This document shows positions 12,401 to 23,351 of a stretch of 64,000 nt of DNA, one piece after another. The notes beneath the pieces were generated by a model. It ran no database searches and was not told the origin of the DNA. It saw nothing but the letters and a program-made list of their open reading frames with translations. The translations under genes were made by a program, and so were the position numbers. Every line of letters begins with the position of its first letter. Within the stretch, counting starts at the first letter, position 1. The stretch comes from Glandiceps talaboti (taxonomy: Eukaryota; Hemichordata; Enteropneusta; Spengelidae): assembly GCF_964340395.1 (NCBI RefSeq), contig NC_135563.1, forward strand, positions 826,501 to 890,500, written 5' to 3'.

Positions 12401-13822
12401 GGCAGTCATTGAGAGTGTCCTTACTACCAGGCAGTCATTGAGAGTGTCCTTACTACCAAGCAGTCATTGAGAGTGTCCTTACTGCCAAGCAGTCATTGAG
12501 AGTGTCCTTACTACCAGGCAGTCATTGAGAGTGTCCTTACTACCAGGCAGTCATTGAGAGTGTCCTTACTACCAGGCAGTCATTGAGAGTGTCCTTACTA
12601 CCAGGCAGTCATTGAGAGTGTCCTTACTACCAGGCAGTCATTGAGAGTGTCCTTACTACCAGGCAGTCATTGAGAGTGTCCTTACTACCTGGCAGTCATT
12701 GAGAGTGTCCTTACTACCAGGCAGTCATTGAGAGTGTCCTTACTACCAGGCAGTCATTGAGAGTGTCCTTACTACCAGGCAGTCATTGAGAGTGTCCTTA
12801 CTACCAGGCAGTCATTGAGAGTGTCCTTACTACCAGGCAGTCATTGAGAGTGTCCTTACTACCAGGCAGTCATTGAGAGTGTCCTTACTACCAGGCAGTC
12901 ATTGAGAGTGTCCTTACTACCAGGCAGTCATTGAGAGTGTCCTTACTACCTGGCAGTCATTGAGAGTGTCCTTACTACCAGGCAGTCATTGAGAGTGTCC
13001 TTACTACCTGGCAGTCATTGAGAGTGTCCTTACTACCAGGCAGTCATTGAGAGTGTCCTTACTACCAGGCAGTCATTGAGAGTGTCCTTACTACCAGGCA
13101 GTCATTGAGAGTGTCCTTACTACCAGGCAGTCATTGAGAGTGTCCTTACTACCAGGCAGTCATTGAGAGTGTCCTTACTACCTGGCAGTCATTGAGAGTG
13201 TCCTTACTACCAGGCAGTCATTGAGAGTGTCCTTACTACCAGGCAGTCATTGAGAGTGTCCTTACTACCAGGCAGTCATTGAGAGTGTCCTTACTACCAG
13301 GCAGTCATTGAGAGTGTCCTTACTACCAGGCAGTCATTGAGAGTATCCTTACTACCTGGCAGTCATTGAGAGTGTCCTTACTACCTGGCAGTCATTGAGA
13401 GTGTCCTTACTACCAGGCAGTCATTGAGAGTGTCCTTACTACCAGGCAGTCATTGAGAGTGTCCTTACTACCTGGCAGTCATTGAGAGTGTCCTTACTAC
13501 CAGGCAGTCATTGAGAGTGTCCTTACTACCTGGCAGTCATTGAGAGTGTCCTTACTACCAGGCAGTCATTGAGAGTGTCCTTACCAGGCAGTCATTGAGA
13601 GTGTCCTTACTACCTGGCAGTCATTGAGAGTGTCCTTACTACCTGGCAGTCATTGAGAGTGTCCTTACTACCAGGCAGTCATTGAGAGTGTCCTTACTAC
13701 CAGGCAGTCATTGAGAGTGTCCTTACTACCAGGCAGTCATTGAGAGTGTCCTTACTACCTGGCAGTCATTGAGAGTGTCCTTACTACCAGGCAGTCATTG
13801 AGAGTGTCCTTACTACCTGGCA
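9498..13822 (+). repeat. 29-bp satellite derived from the LINE RT coding sequence, about 149 copies
   Basis: The unit is CAGGCAGTCATTGAGAGTGT followed by CCTTACTAC (29 bp). It is almost invariant except for an A/T choice in CCAGGCAG versus CCTGGCAG. The first, diverged unit (9498-9526) is in frame with the upstream LINE and reads CQAAFENVLTT. The LINE reading AVIESVL resumes at the far end, so the unit is a piece of the RT gene expanded in place. Rare variants recur at exact multiples of 29: CAGTCTTTGAG at 1015 bp, and CAATGACAG at 957 and then 638 bp. This shows block duplications of 35, 33 and 22 units. One 25-bp short unit lies at about 13573. Confidence 0.93.
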
Positions 13823-15399
13823 ACTCAGACTACTAAAAAGACAGACTAGAAATATGGCTTTTCCCTTGATGTGATGGTGTCACTTATTTTCTGTAGAGAT
13901 AATCTTTTAATCCTAATTAGGGGCTGTTGTTTATGTATGAAGTTGTGATGTTACGGTTTCATCACGTAAAGTAATGCGATATTTGGGCCTGTGGAACTGA
14001 AATAATTGTAGCGTTTGATGTGATTTTGAAGACTTTTTCTTCTGTGTTTGTACTTTTTTTTGTTCCGATGTTTAACTAGAAGCAAAGCTACAATTCCTGC
14101 ATTGAACGTAAATGTAAATAGACTGAAGCCATTCAGATCAGAATCGCAAAGTTGGGTGATAGAGGGACTGTGGTTGGGTGGATTATTCTGCTAAATTACG
14201 CCTTGCCTGCCAAAAATTCAGACATTTCCTAACTCCAACATTAATTACGGAGCCTTCAAGACCCAAGAAGTGTTGAGAGCTAGAGGTACCCCAATTTCCG
14301 TCAAAATCGGCAAATGTAGCATTTCAATTTCCGTCCAGCAAATGTAGCAAGCATGGCATTCAGCGGGCAGTACACTGACATGTTGCTCACATTTTCAGTG
14401 TGATCTCGTCTATTTGGGTTTAACGTTACATGAATTTGTAACGTTTGCTTCCCCTCAAACATCAGAACGAAAAAATGGGCATAAAAACAAGAAAAAACTC
14501 TCAAAATCACAGCAAACCCTACACTCAGCTAGGGCAAGAGATATGTCCCAACTGGATGTTGACAGTCTGTCACACATCTAAAAACATGTTCCTGTGTATG
14601 TAATATAGTATACGCATAATGCGTACTTGTTGTATTGTTACCAAACACGTTTGTTGACGTGGATTTCGACAGTGAAATGTTAGGGCTTGATGACTGTCAA
14701 TGAAATGAGATTTTTCAATAACTGACTTTTATGACTCCGAGAACAAGGATGACCATATCAACATATGATCGAAGATGACTGATCAAGTGGCGAAGTCAAA
14801 AAACTAACAGGCTACAAGCAAGGGTAGTAGAGGTAGAGTCGAAGTGTAGTTTATTTTAATCCCTGGCCTACAGTAGTATTCATTTTTCAAATGATCTTTC
14901 AGCAAAATGTAGCATGTATAACGGTATATCAATGGACGGTTCAATAATTCACATTGTGATTTACCCAAGATAAAAAACTTATAACATCATGATATTTGAA
15001 TTCCGGTGTCAAAATCCTTGTAAAAATCACTTATTATATATTCATAAATAAAGGTTGCTAGGAACAAGCAACTTCAACAGGGCATAACTCAACAGCACAT
15101 AACTCATCTGAAACTGCAGTGATTTTGATTCTGACTGCGCGGAGGTCTTCATTTCCGGTCATAGACTACACTTACTAACCTTTGACCTTTTTCCCGGTTC
15201 CGATAGAAACTGGTCGAGTCAATTGCAAAATATCGTAAAGACCCGAAGTATCATTTTGCACAACATTCGACAGTTTTTGGAAAGAGTTGAAAACAAAAGG
15301 CATGCTTGAAGAGTGAGCGAGACAGTAGGGAGAGGGATTAAGAGCCCCATTCACACCTAATACAATAGGTGTTTCTAGTCTGTTCGTCAGTGGTCTGAG
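13823..15399. mobile_element. 1.58-kb inverted-repeat DNA element inserted in the 29-bp satellite
   Basis: The element is bounded by imperfect inverted repeats of about 30 bp. The left end starts CTCAGACTACT and contains ACAGACTAGAAA. The right end, complemented, starts CTCAGACCACT and contains ACAGACTAGAAA. CTGGCA lies on both sides (13817-13822 and 15400-15405), as expected for a 6-bp target duplication. Removing the element restores an ordinary 29-bp unit reading on into the LINE. No transposase was recognised. A minus-strand exon-like frame lies near its right end. Confidence 0.8.
15176..15304 (-). other. Exon-like open frame inside the DNA element
   Basis: On the minus strand an ATG at 15304 opens MPFVFNSFQKLSNVVQNDTS and about 20 further residues ending GTGKKVK. 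The frame then meets GGTTAGTAAGTG, which resembles a 5' splice site. I do not recognise the protein. It could be a captured first exon of a host gene, a transposon gene fragment, or chance. No downstream exon was found. Confidence 0.25.
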
Positions 15400-15880
15400 C
15401 TGGCAGTCATTGAGAGTGTCCTTGCATTTTCCATTACAGTCTGGTATGGTAATACCACTCAAAGAGATTGTTTTAAACTTAATAGAATAGTTAGACAGCA
15501 GCTAAAATCATTGGCAATGAACTCCCATCCTTAGAGTTTCTTTTTACAGTCCACACTACTAGGAAGTCAAAGAATATCATCAGTGACATTTATCACCTGG
15601 CTCACCTGTTGTTTAATATGTTACCATTCGGTACACGTTATAGGTCTTTTAAAACCAAAACCAAAACCAATCGTTTCAAAAACAATTTTTATCCAACAGA
15701 TGTTCGTATCATAAATGAGTCATAATGTTGTTGCACTGTCCTGTTTTTACTGAATGGATTCATTGTTTTATTAATCTGTAAATATTGTTGTTTGCAATAT
15801 TATATTTAACTCAAGTTTTTTGTAGAACCACTACAAATTTCATTGTACAAATACATATGACAGTAAAGTATTATTATTAT
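15400..15880 (+). pseudogene. Rex1/Babar-like LINE, downstream part and 3' tail
   Basis: Continues the LINE from 9497: AVIESVL, then ITVWYGNTTQRD, FKLNRIVRQQLKSLAMN, a short frameshift with a stop, and FLFTVHTTRKSKNIISDIYH. Next come LAHLLFNMLPFGTRYRSF and FYPTDVRIINES with a stop at about 15721. These are the usual C-terminal words of Rex1/Babar-type elements. An AT-rich 3' region ends in GACAGTAAAGTATTATTATTATT near 15880. The frame is broken, so it is non-functional. Confidence 0.85.
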
Positions 15881-16288
15881 TTTTATTTATCTAATACCTA
15901 GTACTCTGTTTCTCATGACTGCAATTACAGAAGAAGTTTGCTGTAATAGTCTTTTGAACATAAAATACTGGGTCAAATTTCAGTTTACATTGCAATGACA
16001 TTTTTTTCAATATCTAAGTGGGAACTCACAGATCTCTAATGTTTGATTATGCTGCTTCATCTGGATTTCTCATTATTATTTGTCCACTACTAATTTAATT
16101 ACAAAGCTGGCTACTGAAAAAAACATCAAAAGGGAAACAAGTCTTCAGCATTCAAAGACATACAAAATGTACATGTAGGGACAAAGTGTACTATCATGTT
16201 AAAATTCAATCTATCAATTATCAGAAATATTAACCTTGTGGACAACTTTTGAATGAGGACCCTAGAGGTGACGTGCACACAAGTAAAT
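15881..16288. other. Intron sequence, nothing recognised
   Basis: AT-rich sequence with no open frame, repeat or splice-bounded exon that I could support. Confidence 0.4.
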
Positions 16289-16747
16289 ATTAGAGAGGTT
16301 TAGATGCACGTATTTACGTGTGTTCTATATGTGTAGCGTCATAGTCACGTGATTCGAAGCAACTCAAGCGTTCTGTACCAAACGACGCTACGTCAAAATG
16401 GCGGTCTACACGTAACTGTGAATACGTGTTAAGTTTTTGTCATTTTCTTCTATTAAATGTCGTATTTTTATATCAAAGTTCGAAAGCATAACTTTGACCT
16501 AATTGTTTGGTTTTTGGTTTGAGTAGTTGCAGGAAAAATGGCAAAAATACGGACAAATTTAGAAAACAAAGGCATGTATCTGGCCTTCTGGACAGAAGAT
16601 GGCAACGCATGGGTTCACATTTCACTGTTTTTCACCATTGTGTTCTGAATGACTAAACACAATTTTGTACGCTTCATTATGTGCATGCCTGCACGATAAT
16701 GCTCCCGTAGGCGTACGCGGTCTAACGTGTATCTAAACCTCTCTAAT
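16289..16747. mobile_element. 459-bp MITE
   Basis: Inverted ends match over about 23 bp with one mismatch: ATTAGAGAGGTTTAGATGCA on the left, and ATTAGAGAGGTTTAGATACA on the complemented right end. There is no coding capacity. The target duplication could not be fixed, so the superfamily is left open. Confidence 0.75.
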
Positions 16748-17275
16748 GTCTCTAGATACAAAACTTCATCAGTTATTGACCAGTTTGATATTTGACCTTC
16801 AATACGAAGGTCAAGGTCAAAGGTTAGTATCCAGCTTGAAAGCTTACCTTGATAAACATAGGGGAAGACAGGTGAATAATGTCTGTCATATGTTATTGAC
16901 CAATTTGATATTTGACCTTGAAGACGATGGGCAAGGTCAAAGGCTGTGCTTAACGAGAAATCTTACTTTTGATAATATGGGTGTAGACACTTGAATATTG
17001 TCTCTGTGTACTCAACTTCTTGAGTTATCGTAGAAAGACAAATTTCAGCTATTTAACCTTGAAAATGTTGGTCAAGATTAAAGATTAAGATCTCATTGGA
17101 AAGTCTTATAGTGTCTCCATGTATCAAACTTTTGATATGAGACAATATATATCAGCATATTCATTCATGTTTGTGACATGTTTTGGTTAAAATTGAGTCA
17201 TGGGTGTCAGAGATATGGCTGACCATGGATGGATAGATAAATGGACAGACGGACAGACATTGCTTTTTCCTGTAC
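16748..17275 (+). repeat. Degenerate 120-bp tandem repeat ending in a GACGGACAGACGG-like tail
   Basis: Two clear copies and one weak copy of a unit with TTATTGACCARTTTGATATTTGACCTT followed by CAAGGTCAAAGG (about 16770, 16890 and 17030). The block ends in ATGGACAGACGGACAGACA. It ends about 115 bp before the prominin exon. Confidence 0.65.
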
Positions 17276-17391
17276 CCCCTCCAGGCTTTACATGTAAACA
17301 TGTACTATATAGGGAAATTTCTTTTTTGTTCAACATATACATAATCTAATCTATTATAACAAACAAACAAATAACAGGTGATCATACTTAC

Positions 17392-17582
17392 ACTACTAAA
17401 GTTCATACTGATAGTCAATACAGAAGTGTCTATGCCACTGCAATAATTGCCACAACGATACACTGTACCATTTAATTCATCTGCTGTTTTATCTAGTGCA
17501 GCTGTCAGGTTTGATGCATAGTCTGTCAGTTCAGTTTGTGTTTCTTCAACTCTCTCAAGGGTCGCCAGACTGTCATCCATAT
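17392..17582 (-). CDS. PROM1: Prominin, internal exon (third) with cysteine pair
   Basis: This 191-base exon (phase 1 in, phase 0 out) encodes HMDDSLATLERVEETQTELT and so on through YRCGNYCSGID to SMNFSS. The helical E/L-rich start, two close cysteines and the closing N-F-S-S match prominin's first large extracellular loop, where the family has a cysteine pair followed by an x-N-F-S-x-L-P motif. The sequons NLT, NGT and NFS are visible. The acceptor is TTTTACCTCCCAG at 17583-17595, and the donor is GTAAGT at 17391-17386. The acceptor is the last of about 34 tandem copies of the same splice-site segment, which is highly unusual. Confidence 0.9.
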
Positions 17583-18778
17583 CTGGGAGGTAAAACAAAA
17601 TCTGCTAATTTCATGACTGGGAGGTAAAACAAAGTCTGCTAATTTCATGACTGGGAGGTAAAACAAAGTCTGCTAATTTCATGACTGGGAGGTAAAACAA
17701 AGTCTGCTAATTTCATGACTGGGAGGTAAAACAAAGTCTGCTAATTTCATGACTGGGAGGTAAAACAAAATCTGCTAATTTCATGACTGGGAGGTAAAAC
17801 AAAATCTGCTAATTTCATGACTGGGAGGTAAAACAAAGTCTGCTATTAGTGCTAATTTCATGACTGGGAGGTAAAACAAAGTCTGCTAATTTCATGACTG
17901 GGAGGTAAAACAAAGTCTGCTAATTTCATGACTGGGAGGTAAAACAAAGTCTGCTAATTTCATGACTGGGAGGTAAAACAAAATCTGCTAATTTCATGAC
18001 TGGGAGGTAAAACAAAGTCTGCTAATTTCATGACTGGGAGGTAAAACAAAGTCTGCTAATTTCATGACTGGGAGGTAAAACAAAATCTGCTAATTTCATG
18101 ACTGGGAGGTAAAACAAAGTCTGCTAATTTCATGACTGGGAGGTAAAACAAAGTCTGCTATTAGTGCTAATTTCATGACTGGGAGGTAACAAAAAAGTCT
18201 GCTAATTTCATGACTGGGAGGTAAAACAAAATCTGCTAATTTCATGACTGGGAGGTAAAACAAAGTCTGCTAATTTCATGACTGGGAGGTAAAACAAAGT
18301 CTGCTAATTTCATGACTGGGAGGTAAAACAAAATCTGCTAATTTCATGACTGGGAGGTAAAACAAAGTCTGCTATTAGTGCTAATTTCATGACTGGGAGG
18401 TAAAACAAAGTCTGCTAATTTCATGACTGGGAGGTAAAACAAAGTCTGCTAATTTCATGACTGGGAGGTAAAACAAAGTCTGCTAATTTCATGACTGGGA
18501 GGTAAAACAAAATCTGCTAATTTCATGACTGGGAGGTAAAACAAAGTCTGCTAATTTCATGACTGGGAGGTAAAACAAAGTCTGCTAATTTCATGACTGG
18601 GAGGTAAAACAAAATCTGCTAATTTCATGACTGGGAGGTAAAACAAAGTCTGCTAATTTCATGACTGGGAGGTAAAACAAAGTCTGCTATTAGTGCTAAT
18701 TTCATGACTGGGAGGTAACAAAAAAGTCTGCTAATTTCATGACTGGGAGGTAAAACAAAATCTGCTAATTTCATGACT
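17583..18778 (-). repeat. 34-bp array made of copies of the prominin 3' splice site
   Basis: On the gene's strand the unit reads TCATGAAATTAGCAGA, then (T/C)TTTGTTTTACCTCCCAG, 34 bp long. The final copy is the true acceptor of the exon at 17392-17582, so the intron end has been copied about 34 times. Four units carry an extra nine bases (ATTAGTGCT on the plus strand). These markers recur at exactly 529 bp (17845/18374 and 18161/18690), showing a 15-unit block duplication. Every unit keeps a pyrimidine-rich tract and AG. Confidence 0.95.
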
Positions 18779-19450
18779 ATACTAAAGGTACAAGTGTCAG
18801 TGTATGCATGACAGAAATAGATAAGTTTGTCAGTCTGGAGAAGAAAGAAACTTTTACTTCAAGTAAAACCACTCTAACCATTATTTATGAAATGTTGTTA
18901 CTGTCTTATCTGATTAATGGACTGTATATACGACTCCTTCATGAGCACACAGAGAGAAGGTAGTACATTATTGTTAAAGAGCCTATGAAATGCTATTTTA
19001 CAAATTGATATTTTCTTAGAATATGATAGAAGATGTTTTTTTAATGCCAAATGTGCATTTACTTTTTAGGCATAATATTATTTTTATATAATAAAATAAT
19101 TGATGATTAAAGTATCCCAGAATGCAGCTGACAGGCTGCATTCAAGAAACAATACACTTTGGCTACTTTCAGATTTCATGTCACTAGAGGTACAAAGTCA
19201 CATAATGTTGTGGTCAGCCATGTTTAATAGAGATTGAATGGTGTTCATCGATGTGACACACATGCATGTACTTCGGGTACAATAAGTGTTAACTATAAGT
19301 CATTGAGGATAGGTAAACGATGTGTTGTATGGGGATGATATGGCTGCTTCTGGATGTTTAGAGTGGGTGAAATATCAAAACTGGCAAGAATTTGGATGAG
19401 GCAAGTTTGTTGAGCTCGATTTTGCAAGGCATGGACATGGCCTTCTTCAG
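18779..19450. other. Intron sequence, no gene recognised
   Basis: AT-rich. The stretch TTAAAGAGCCTATGAAATGC near 18974 has an inverted near-copy at about 29347-29373, so it belongs to a dispersed repeat. Nothing else could be supported. Confidence 0.45.
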
Positions 19451-20842
19451 TGAATCCATAGACCCTCTATCATCTATGGTGAATCCATAGACCCTCTATC
19501 ATCTATGGTGAATCCATAGACCCTCTATCATCTATGGTGAATCCATAGACCCTCCATCATCTATGGTGAATCCATAGACCCTCCATCATCTATGGTGAAT
19601 CCATAGACCCTCTATCATCTATGGTGAATCCATAGACCCTCCATCATCTATGGTGAATCCATAGACCCTCCATCATCTATGGTGAATCCATAGACCCTCT
19701 ATCATCTATGGTGAATCCATAGACCCTCCATCATCTATGGTGAATCCATAGACCCTCCATCATCTATGGTGAATCCATAGACCCTCTATCATCTATGGTG
19801 AATCCATAGACCCTCTATCATCTATGGTGAATCCATAGACCCTCCATCATCTATGGGGAATCCATAGACTATCATCTATGGTGAATCCATAGACCCTCTA
19901 TCATCTATGGTGAATCCATAGACTTATCATCTATGGTGAAGCCATAGACCTTCTATCATCTATGGTGAAGCCACAGACCTTCTACCATCTATGGTGAATC
20001 CATAGACCCTCTATCATCTATGGTGAATCCATAGACCCTCCATCATCTATGGTGAATCCATAGACTATCATCTATGGTGAATCCATAGACCCTCTATCAT
20101 CTATGGTGAATCCATAGACTATCATCTATGGTGAAGCCATAGACCTTCTATCATCTATGGTGAATCCATAGACCCTCTATCATCTATTGTGAATCCATAG
20201 ACCCTCTATCATCTATGGTGAATCCATAGACCCTCCATCATCTATGGTGAATCCATAGACCCTCTATCATCTATGGTGAATCCATAGACCCTCCATCATC
20301 TATGGTGAATCCATAGACTATCATCTATGGTGAATCCATAGACCCTCTATCATCTATGGTGAATCCATAGACCCTCCATCATCTATGGTGAATCCATAGA
20401 CTATCATCTATGGTGAAGCCATAGACCTTCTATCATCTATGGTGAAGCCACAGACCTTCTACCATCTATGGTGAAGCCATTGACCCTCTATCATCTATGG
20501 TGAAGCCATAGACTATCATCTATGGTGAAGCCATAGACTATCATCTATGGTGAAGCCATAGACTATCATCTATGGTGAATCCATAGACTATCATCCATAG
20601 TGAATCCATAGACCTTCTATCATCTATGGTGAAGCCACAGACCTTCTATCATCTATGGTGAAGCCATTGACCCTCTATCATCTATGGTGAAGCCATAGAC
20701 TATCATCTATGGTGAAGCCATAGACTATCATCTATGGTGAATCCATAGACCCTCTATCATCTATAGTGAATCCATAGACTATCATCTATGGTGAATCCAT
20801 AGACCCTCTATCATCTATGGTGAATCCATAAACCCTCTATCA
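19451..20842. repeat. Palindromic 29-/25-bp minisatellite, about 49 copies
   Basis: The unit is GAATCCATAGACCCTCTATC followed by ATCTATGGT (29 bp), with a 25-bp short form lacking CCCT. Each copy holds an inverted repeat, CCATAGA...TCTATGG, so each can fold into a 7-bp stem. Longer neighbours can also pair between units. Variants (GAAGCC, CCACAGACC) are clustered toward 19930-20840. Confidence 0.92.
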
Positions 20843-20893
20843 GGGGCAAAAAATGCTTTTGCAACAAGAAAAATGGACCTTTTACAATAAGTG

Positions 20894-21307
20894 AGCTCTG
20901 TTTAAACTCCTCTGTATGTCAAAGGCAAGTCAAACGATGTAGCCCTCTAATGTTCATTACTGATTGGCCCAGAAAGGGGCGTTGACTAATGACGTCAGAT
21001 GACCGCTACATTTAAAATTCACTGAAGCATGTCCCTATCACTAAACCCTGAACCATGGATCACGAAAAGTTCATGATAGGTTCCTGGTGAGTACACTTGT
21101 ACGATTTCCAATACAACTGCAGTTTTACCATGTCAAACTGTGAATCTGTGTATACTGAAATTGATTTCATTTTTCGTGGCCCATAAAGTAGTGATGCTTC
21201 CGGGGGATTTGAAGGGCTTTCTTTATATAGGCGTAGTTTCGAACAGCCAATCGGCAACGAGCTGATTATTCAAAATAGCTGGACGTACAGAGGAGTTTAT
21301 ACAGGGT
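20894..21307. mobile_element. About 414-bp MITE
   Basis: The left end CTCTGTTTAAACTCCTCTGT and the complemented right end CCCTGTATAAACTCCTCTGT form inverted repeats of about 24 bp. There is no coding capacity. The target duplication was not resolved. It lies next to the palindromic minisatellite. Confidence 0.65.
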
Positions 21308-21344
21308 CGTGAATCGATGTCCCCCCTTGTCTCTTCCCCTTACA

Positions 21345-21430
21345 TGTAGGAATATATATTAATCAAAATGTTGTTATATTTAGTCTGTAGACCTGGAAAA
21401 CAACAATCTATGAAATATTACACGCCCCTG
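21345..21430 (+). repeat. Dispersed repeat, copy 1
   Basis: About 85 bp nearly identical, in the same orientation, to 63632-63714. It includes TTGTTATATTTAGTCTGTAG and ends ATTACACGCCCCTG. This copy is interrupted at its end by the element at 21431-22642. Confidence 0.8.
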
Positions 21431-21573
21431 CAGGGATCACCCTGGCTCCAGAGCTGCATGAGCCAATGTCCCATTTGGAGAAAATGAGTGAGACAATTTG
21501 AAAACTGTGTGGGACGGAAGTAAAAATATGGCAACTGTATGTGCGTCATGTGTATATTATACTGGTATACACT

Positions 21574-21627
<54 letters not shown>

Positions 21628-21774
21628 ATTGTGATCATAAGCCTATGGATTTCATATCAACTTTCATACTAGAATTTGCTACTGTACAAATAAACACAGT
21701 ACATACACATCAACATATTAACTTCATGAAACATTTATTTCATAGGAAAATACCACGTCAACGGTCTATAACTC

Positions 21775-22020
21775 CTATACTTGTCTTGCATTGTACATCA
21801 TTGTCCTTAACTGTAGATTTCTGCAAAGGGAGCAGAACATTTCTCCCTTGTCCTTATCGTGACGCAAAAACGACCCATACATAGCCAGCCAATTATTTTG
21901 AAATTTCCGGTTTGTCTTGCGACCTACACCAGGACATACCCATTCTTCGTCCTCACTAGCGAATGTAGTCGAATCCAGATTAGTTCCCAGCGAAGGAGTA
22001 ACTTTTGTACAATAGTCCAA
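21775..22020 (-). pseudogene. BED/TTF-type zinc-finger fragment of a hAT-like transposase
   Basis: The minus-strand frame contains KFQNNWLAMYGSFLRHDKDK followed by GEMFCSLCRN. The pattern W-(x)n-D-x-x-x-G-x-M-F-C-x-x-C is typical of the N-terminal zinc finger in hAT-derived proteins (ZNF862-like). The catalytic hAT domain is absent and the frame ends shortly after the second cysteine, so this is a remnant or a single exon. An acidic stretch (ASEDEEWV) precedes the finger. Confidence 0.5.
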
Positions 22021-22055
22021 GATAGAGCATTTGCGTTTCTTGGTCCCACTCGTAC

Positions 22056-22258
22056 CAATCTGATATTTGATAGGCTGGTTTTCCTGTATTTACCTTTATT
22101 CCATCGTTATTGCGTCTTTTTCGTGAGTTTTTTTCCCCCGGGCGAATGCCAGTTTTTTTTCCCCGGGGAAAAAAACTCACAAAAAAGACGCAATAACGAT
22201 GGAATAAAGGTAAATACAGGAAAACCAGCCTATCTAATATCAGATTTTAATCAGATTG
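22056..22258. mobile_element. 203-bp foldback element with 9-bp target duplication
   Basis: Two arms of about 85 bp (22057-22142 and 22162-22246) are near-perfect complements around a loop of about 20 bp. The ends read CAATCTGAT and ATCAGATTG. CACTCGTAC flanks both sides (22047-22055 and 22259-22267), a 9-bp duplication as made by Mutator-like or Merlin-like transposases. It sits within the larger element at 21431-22642 and is therefore younger. Confidence 0.85.
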
Positions 22259-22642
22259 CACTCGTACTGGCACCCGACGTCTTTGAAAGCTCCATTACGT
22301 ACACATGTACGTGTGACTAATCAGTAATGAACATTTACTGTATCAACTCCGTTGATTTGTCGATGAGCGCCTGCCTTCATGTCGGCAACCAATCATAGAC
22401 ACTGTTTGAAAGGGGCATGATGCAGATAAACCTTGCCGACTGAGGGCAGCAAAAGACATGCGTAGTATGCGCCTTGTACGTTAGTAGTAAACAAAAGCTT
22501 AGATATGATGTCGCGTATCTATCACAGTGACGCGCTATTAGTATCGACGGTGCGATTTTGTGTCCCAATTGAGTTTTCTGGACGCGATATTTTTGTTTTT
22601 ACAGCGCAAATAGCGCGTGATCGCGGCCCAGAGTGATCCCTG

Positions 22643-23351
22643 CCCCTGTGGGCTGGACGATGTTACAGTAATGTTGGCAAGCATGTTTTGCGCATTGTTG
22701 ATGTACATGTATGCACCTCTAGGCTAGCTATCACTTAGTTTTGAGTTGTTGAATTTGGGCTAAGAATAACCGAATACGTTCAGTACAAATGTATGGTAAC
22801 AAACATGGCTGCCACATCGGAGCTACCTCTTGGTACTACGATCGCGATTCACATCCAAACGTGATCATTTAGGACATTAATTTTACCATGGAACCATACC
22901 AGAGTAGTTATTTCTAAAGAACATGTATAAATTTTAGGTTTTTGTTCTTATTTATCGATACAATGCGAAAATTGCCATGAAATCGTACATCGTATGCGTA
23001 CTGTATTATGTATAGTACGGTATACGGGAAGGCTTGGAAATTACCGGCTTGATATACCCGGCCATAGAAACTACCAACGTACTACCATCTTCTACTTTGC
23101 GACGGTACTACATTTACTGTTTTTGTTACGGCTACCAAGGTGATAAGAAAGTTCATAAATAATGATAGACGCAGTGTCGCTGTTCACTTCCTTCATGGCA
23201 TTGAATAGAATCTCTTGAAGACCTTCACGCCAAAACAAAGGGGCGATGAACGCAAACAAAGGGGTGGTCCTGTAAACAGAGGGGCGGTCCATGAAAACAA
23301 AGGGGCGGTGCGCCCCTCAAAAACCCCTCGTGGACAACACTGATCCAGTTG
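22643..23351. other. Intron sequence with a short GGGGCGG tandem repeat
   Basis: No gene is recognised. At about 23236-23310 a 17-20-bp unit similar to AAACAAAGGGGCGGTCC is repeated four times. Fused frames across it are repeat artefacts. Confidence 0.5.

Larger units (their letters stand above)
21431..22642. mobile_element. 1.21-kb inverted-repeat DNA element with hAT-like zinc-finger remnant
   Basis: Ends CAGGGATCACCCTGG and (complemented right end) CAGGGATCACTCTGG. CCCCTG lies on both sides (21425-21430 and 22643-22648). The related sequence at 63700-63716 shows the uninterrupted target. Inside are a (CA)n run at 21577-21620, a minus-strand zinc-finger-like frame, and a nested foldback. 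CAGGG ends and the zinc-finger text suggest hAT, but hAT normally gives 8-bp duplications and only 6 bp are visible. Confidence 0.75.

Noticed and set aside
9498-13822. CRISPR-like array
   Set aside because: Repeats are directly adjacent with no spacers. The unit derives from a LINE, and the genome is animal.
17583-20842. CRISPR-like arrays at 17583-18778 and 19451-20842
   Set aside because: Pure tandem repeats without unique spacers.
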